Below are positions 62,882 to 64,000 of a stretch of 64,000 nt of DNA, piece by piece. The notes under the pieces are model-generated. The model was not told where the DNA came from. It saw nothing but the letters and a program-made list of their open reading frames with translations, and made no database searches. Position 1 is the stretch's first letter. Each line of letters opens with the position of its first letter. Source of the DNA: Paulinella micropora. Its lineage: Eukaryota; Cercozoa; Imbricatea; Euglyphida; Paulinellidae. A program made the position numbers and the translations under genes. The DNA lies in NCBI GenBank assembly GCA_019918135.1, contig WBZZ01007004.1, positions 28,501 to 92,500 on the forward strand, given 5' to 3'.

Positions 62882-63242
62882 GCGCCCGCGGTTGTGCTCT
62901 TTAGGGTGTAATCTCCGACATGTCGGAGATATGGTGCTCTTGTATTGGTTTTATTTTTAACCTTAAAAATTTTCTAAACTTGTTCTTGTTTTTATTTAAA
63001 AGTAAAAGTAAAGCGGAAAAAAATTTTGCTTGATTTTTATTTTTATTTAAAAGCGAGATTAAGAGCAAGAGAGATTTCTTTATTTTTCTTTTTCGTATTC
63101 ATCAAAATTTTCGTTTTTTTATTTTGCTGTTTTGACGCTTAGTATTGATTGTGCGGGAGATAGCGCAGGAAGCCGAATTCTTTTTTTAAAGCGTCATTTT
63201 GAGGCACGAAAAATGACCTTAAAAAAAGGATATTAAACTACT
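62882..63242. repeat. Right TIR of element B
   Basis: Inverse of 42366-42726, 361 bp, identical by eye. The bases just inside (AATCTCGGACGC) are the left half of another B palindrome cut at the TIR border. Confidence 0.94.
62911..62930. repeat. B palindrome in right TIR
   Basis: Same 20-mer as 42678-42697, by TIR duplication. Confidence 0.9.
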
Positions 63243-63248
63243 TACGAC

Positions 63249-63943
63249 CCCCGTCATAATACTGCGCTTACCGCTTCTAACCCGTCCTTATTTTTTTAAG
63301 GATACTGGAAGCCAAAACAAAAGCCGTTATGGCTGAGCCGATGCCACCAATTTTGGTCAAAAAGGAAATTTCCGCGAATATGTCTTTGCGGCACCGTGGA
63401 CGACTTCAATCCTCGCACAGGTTTCACTTTTTTGTCGCTGTGTCGCAAAATTTTTTTTTCTTTTGTATGTTCATGTGTATCCCCCCCCCCTGCCACTCAC
63501 TTCGTGAGTGTCCCCCCCCCCCCCCCTTCCCCCCATTGGGGGTGATGATCATTTATATATATAAACCTTTCCATTCATACAATAAATACAAGCACAGAAA
63601 AAACAGAAAAAATGACATAGGAAGCATAGAAAAATGACATAGGAGGAAGCACAAAAACATACCCTTGTTTTACAAAAAACGACACATGAAGCACACTATG
63701 AGATATTTTGACAAAATAACGACAAAAACCATATAAACGAAGTATGTTTACAATTTTATGAAATAAATGGTGTTTTTGTCGTTATTTTGTCAAAATATCT
63801 CTTAGTGTGCTTCATGTGTCGTTTTTTTTGTAAAACAAGGGTATGTTTTTGTGCTTCCTATGTCATTTTTCTATGCTTCCTATGTCATTTTTTCTGTTTT
63901 TCTGTGCTTGTATTTATTGTATGAATGGACAGGTTTACATATA

Positions 63944-63950
<7 letters not shown>
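63249..63950. repeat. Right TIR of element A, outer part, ending in the right terminal palindrome
   Basis: Inverse of 9270-9990. Includes a short copy of the shared noncoding element (63366-63450), a C-rich tract with the CACTCACTTCGTGAGTG hairpin (63480-63540) and a palindrome at 63551-63950. Palindrome arms start AAACCTTTCC and end GGACAGGTTT. The centre is the reverse complement of the left one. (TA)n follows to the window end. No genes. Confidence 0.92.

Positions 63951-64000
<50 letters not shown>

Larger units (their letters stand above)
42366..63242. mobile_element. Element B: apparently intact Polinton-type provirus, 20,877 bp
   Basis: Bounded by 361-bp TIRs and by TACGAC on both sides (42360-42365 and 63243-63248). 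It starts AGTAGT and ends ACTACT. Six-bp duplications and 5'-AG termini are the Polinton/Maverick hallmark. Gene set: rve integrase, protein-primed DNA polymerase B, packaging ATPase, Ulp1-like protease, MCP, minor capsid protein, fibres and small genes. Joining 42359 to 63243 restores the right TIR of A, matching the left TIR sequence GGGGGTGGTAATCCTAG. All core frames are open. Confidence 0.94.
9270..63950. mobile_element. Element A: decayed Polinton-like virus provirus, interrupted by a retrotransposon and by element B
   Basis: Ends are defined by inverted repeats: left TIR 9270-10655 plus 19974-~20176, right TIR ~41551-42365 plus 63249-63950. Removing the retroelement block (10656-19973) and element B with one target duplication (42366-63248) leaves about 24.4 kb, a normal PLV size. 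Gene content is TVpol-SF3 helicase, packaging ATPase, MCP, minor capsid protein, phospholipase-like protein, a tyrosine-recombinase-fold protein and fibres. Most genes contain frameshifts or stops, so the provirus is inactive. Exact termini are uncertain by about 10 bp because both lie against (TA)n. Confidence 0.9.

Noticed and set aside
42366..63242. The scattered palindromes as a CRISPR array
   Set aside because: Copies are far apart, lie inside genes and have no regular spacers.
9270..63950. The outer inverted repeats as ends of one giant 54-kb composite virus
   Set aside because: Target duplications and empty sites show that B and the retroelement are insertions in A; the outer repeats are simply A's TIRs.

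Overview
The window is a piece of a nuclear genome from a eukaryote, probably a single-celled alga or another protist. The left end carries an intron-rich cytosolic methionyl-tRNA synthetase gene with GT-AG introns and a mixed base composition. It is followed by about 3 kb of simple repeats. I cannot name the species from the sequence. From about 9270 to 63950 everything is mobile DNA, mostly AT-rich and virus-derived.

The mobile block is a set of nested insertions that can be unpacked from terminal repeats and target-site duplications. The outermost element, A, is a Polinton-like virus (PLV) of about 24 kb without its insertions. It has about 1.5 kb terminal inverted repeats (TIRs), each ending in a palindrome of roughly 400 bp. 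Its left TIR was hit by an LTR retrotransposon that survives as a solo LTR (target duplication ATAG). A second, full-length Ty3/gypsy-like element of the same LTR family (10726-19802, target duplication GATG) then landed inside that solo LTR. Its right TIR was hit by element B (42366-63242, 20,877 bp), a Polinton-type provirus. B has 361-bp TIRs that look identical by eye, termini 5'-AG...CT-3', and a 6-bp target duplication TACGAC.

Element A encodes a TVpol-type polymerase fused to an SF3 helicase, an A32-like packaging ATPase, a major capsid protein (MCP), a penton-type minor capsid protein, a protein with a phospholipase A2-like domain, and a tyrosine-recombinase or telomere-resolvase-like protein. 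It also encodes S74-type and lectin-like fibre proteins and several small accessory genes. Most of these genes carry frameshifts or stops, so A is a decaying provirus. Element B has a protein-primed family B DNA polymerase, an rve (retroviral-type) integrase, an atypical packaging ATPase, a Ulp1/adenain-like protease, MCP, minor capsid protein, a basic core-type protein, two fibre-type proteins, a GIY-YIG nuclease and small basic or zinc-finger proteins. Nearly all of its reading frames are open, so B looks young and possibly functional.

A and B use different replication, integration and capsid modules. They nevertheless share an accessory set: the S74 fibre, the membrane protein beside it, a Cys-rich membrane-anchored protein, the lectin-like fibre, a protein related to the exonuclease X C-terminal domain, and the small 'EERKKAH' basic protein. 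They also share a non-coding element of about 95 bp. This fits exchange of host-recognition and accessory genes between two PLV lineages in one host. Element B also carries a family of 20-bp palindromes, ATCTC-NNNN-NN-NNNN-GAGAT, whose arms covary. At least six copies sit in frame inside protein genes, which resembles the palindromic coding insertions known from Rickettsia. B further carries five copies of a double-hairpin intergenic repeat.
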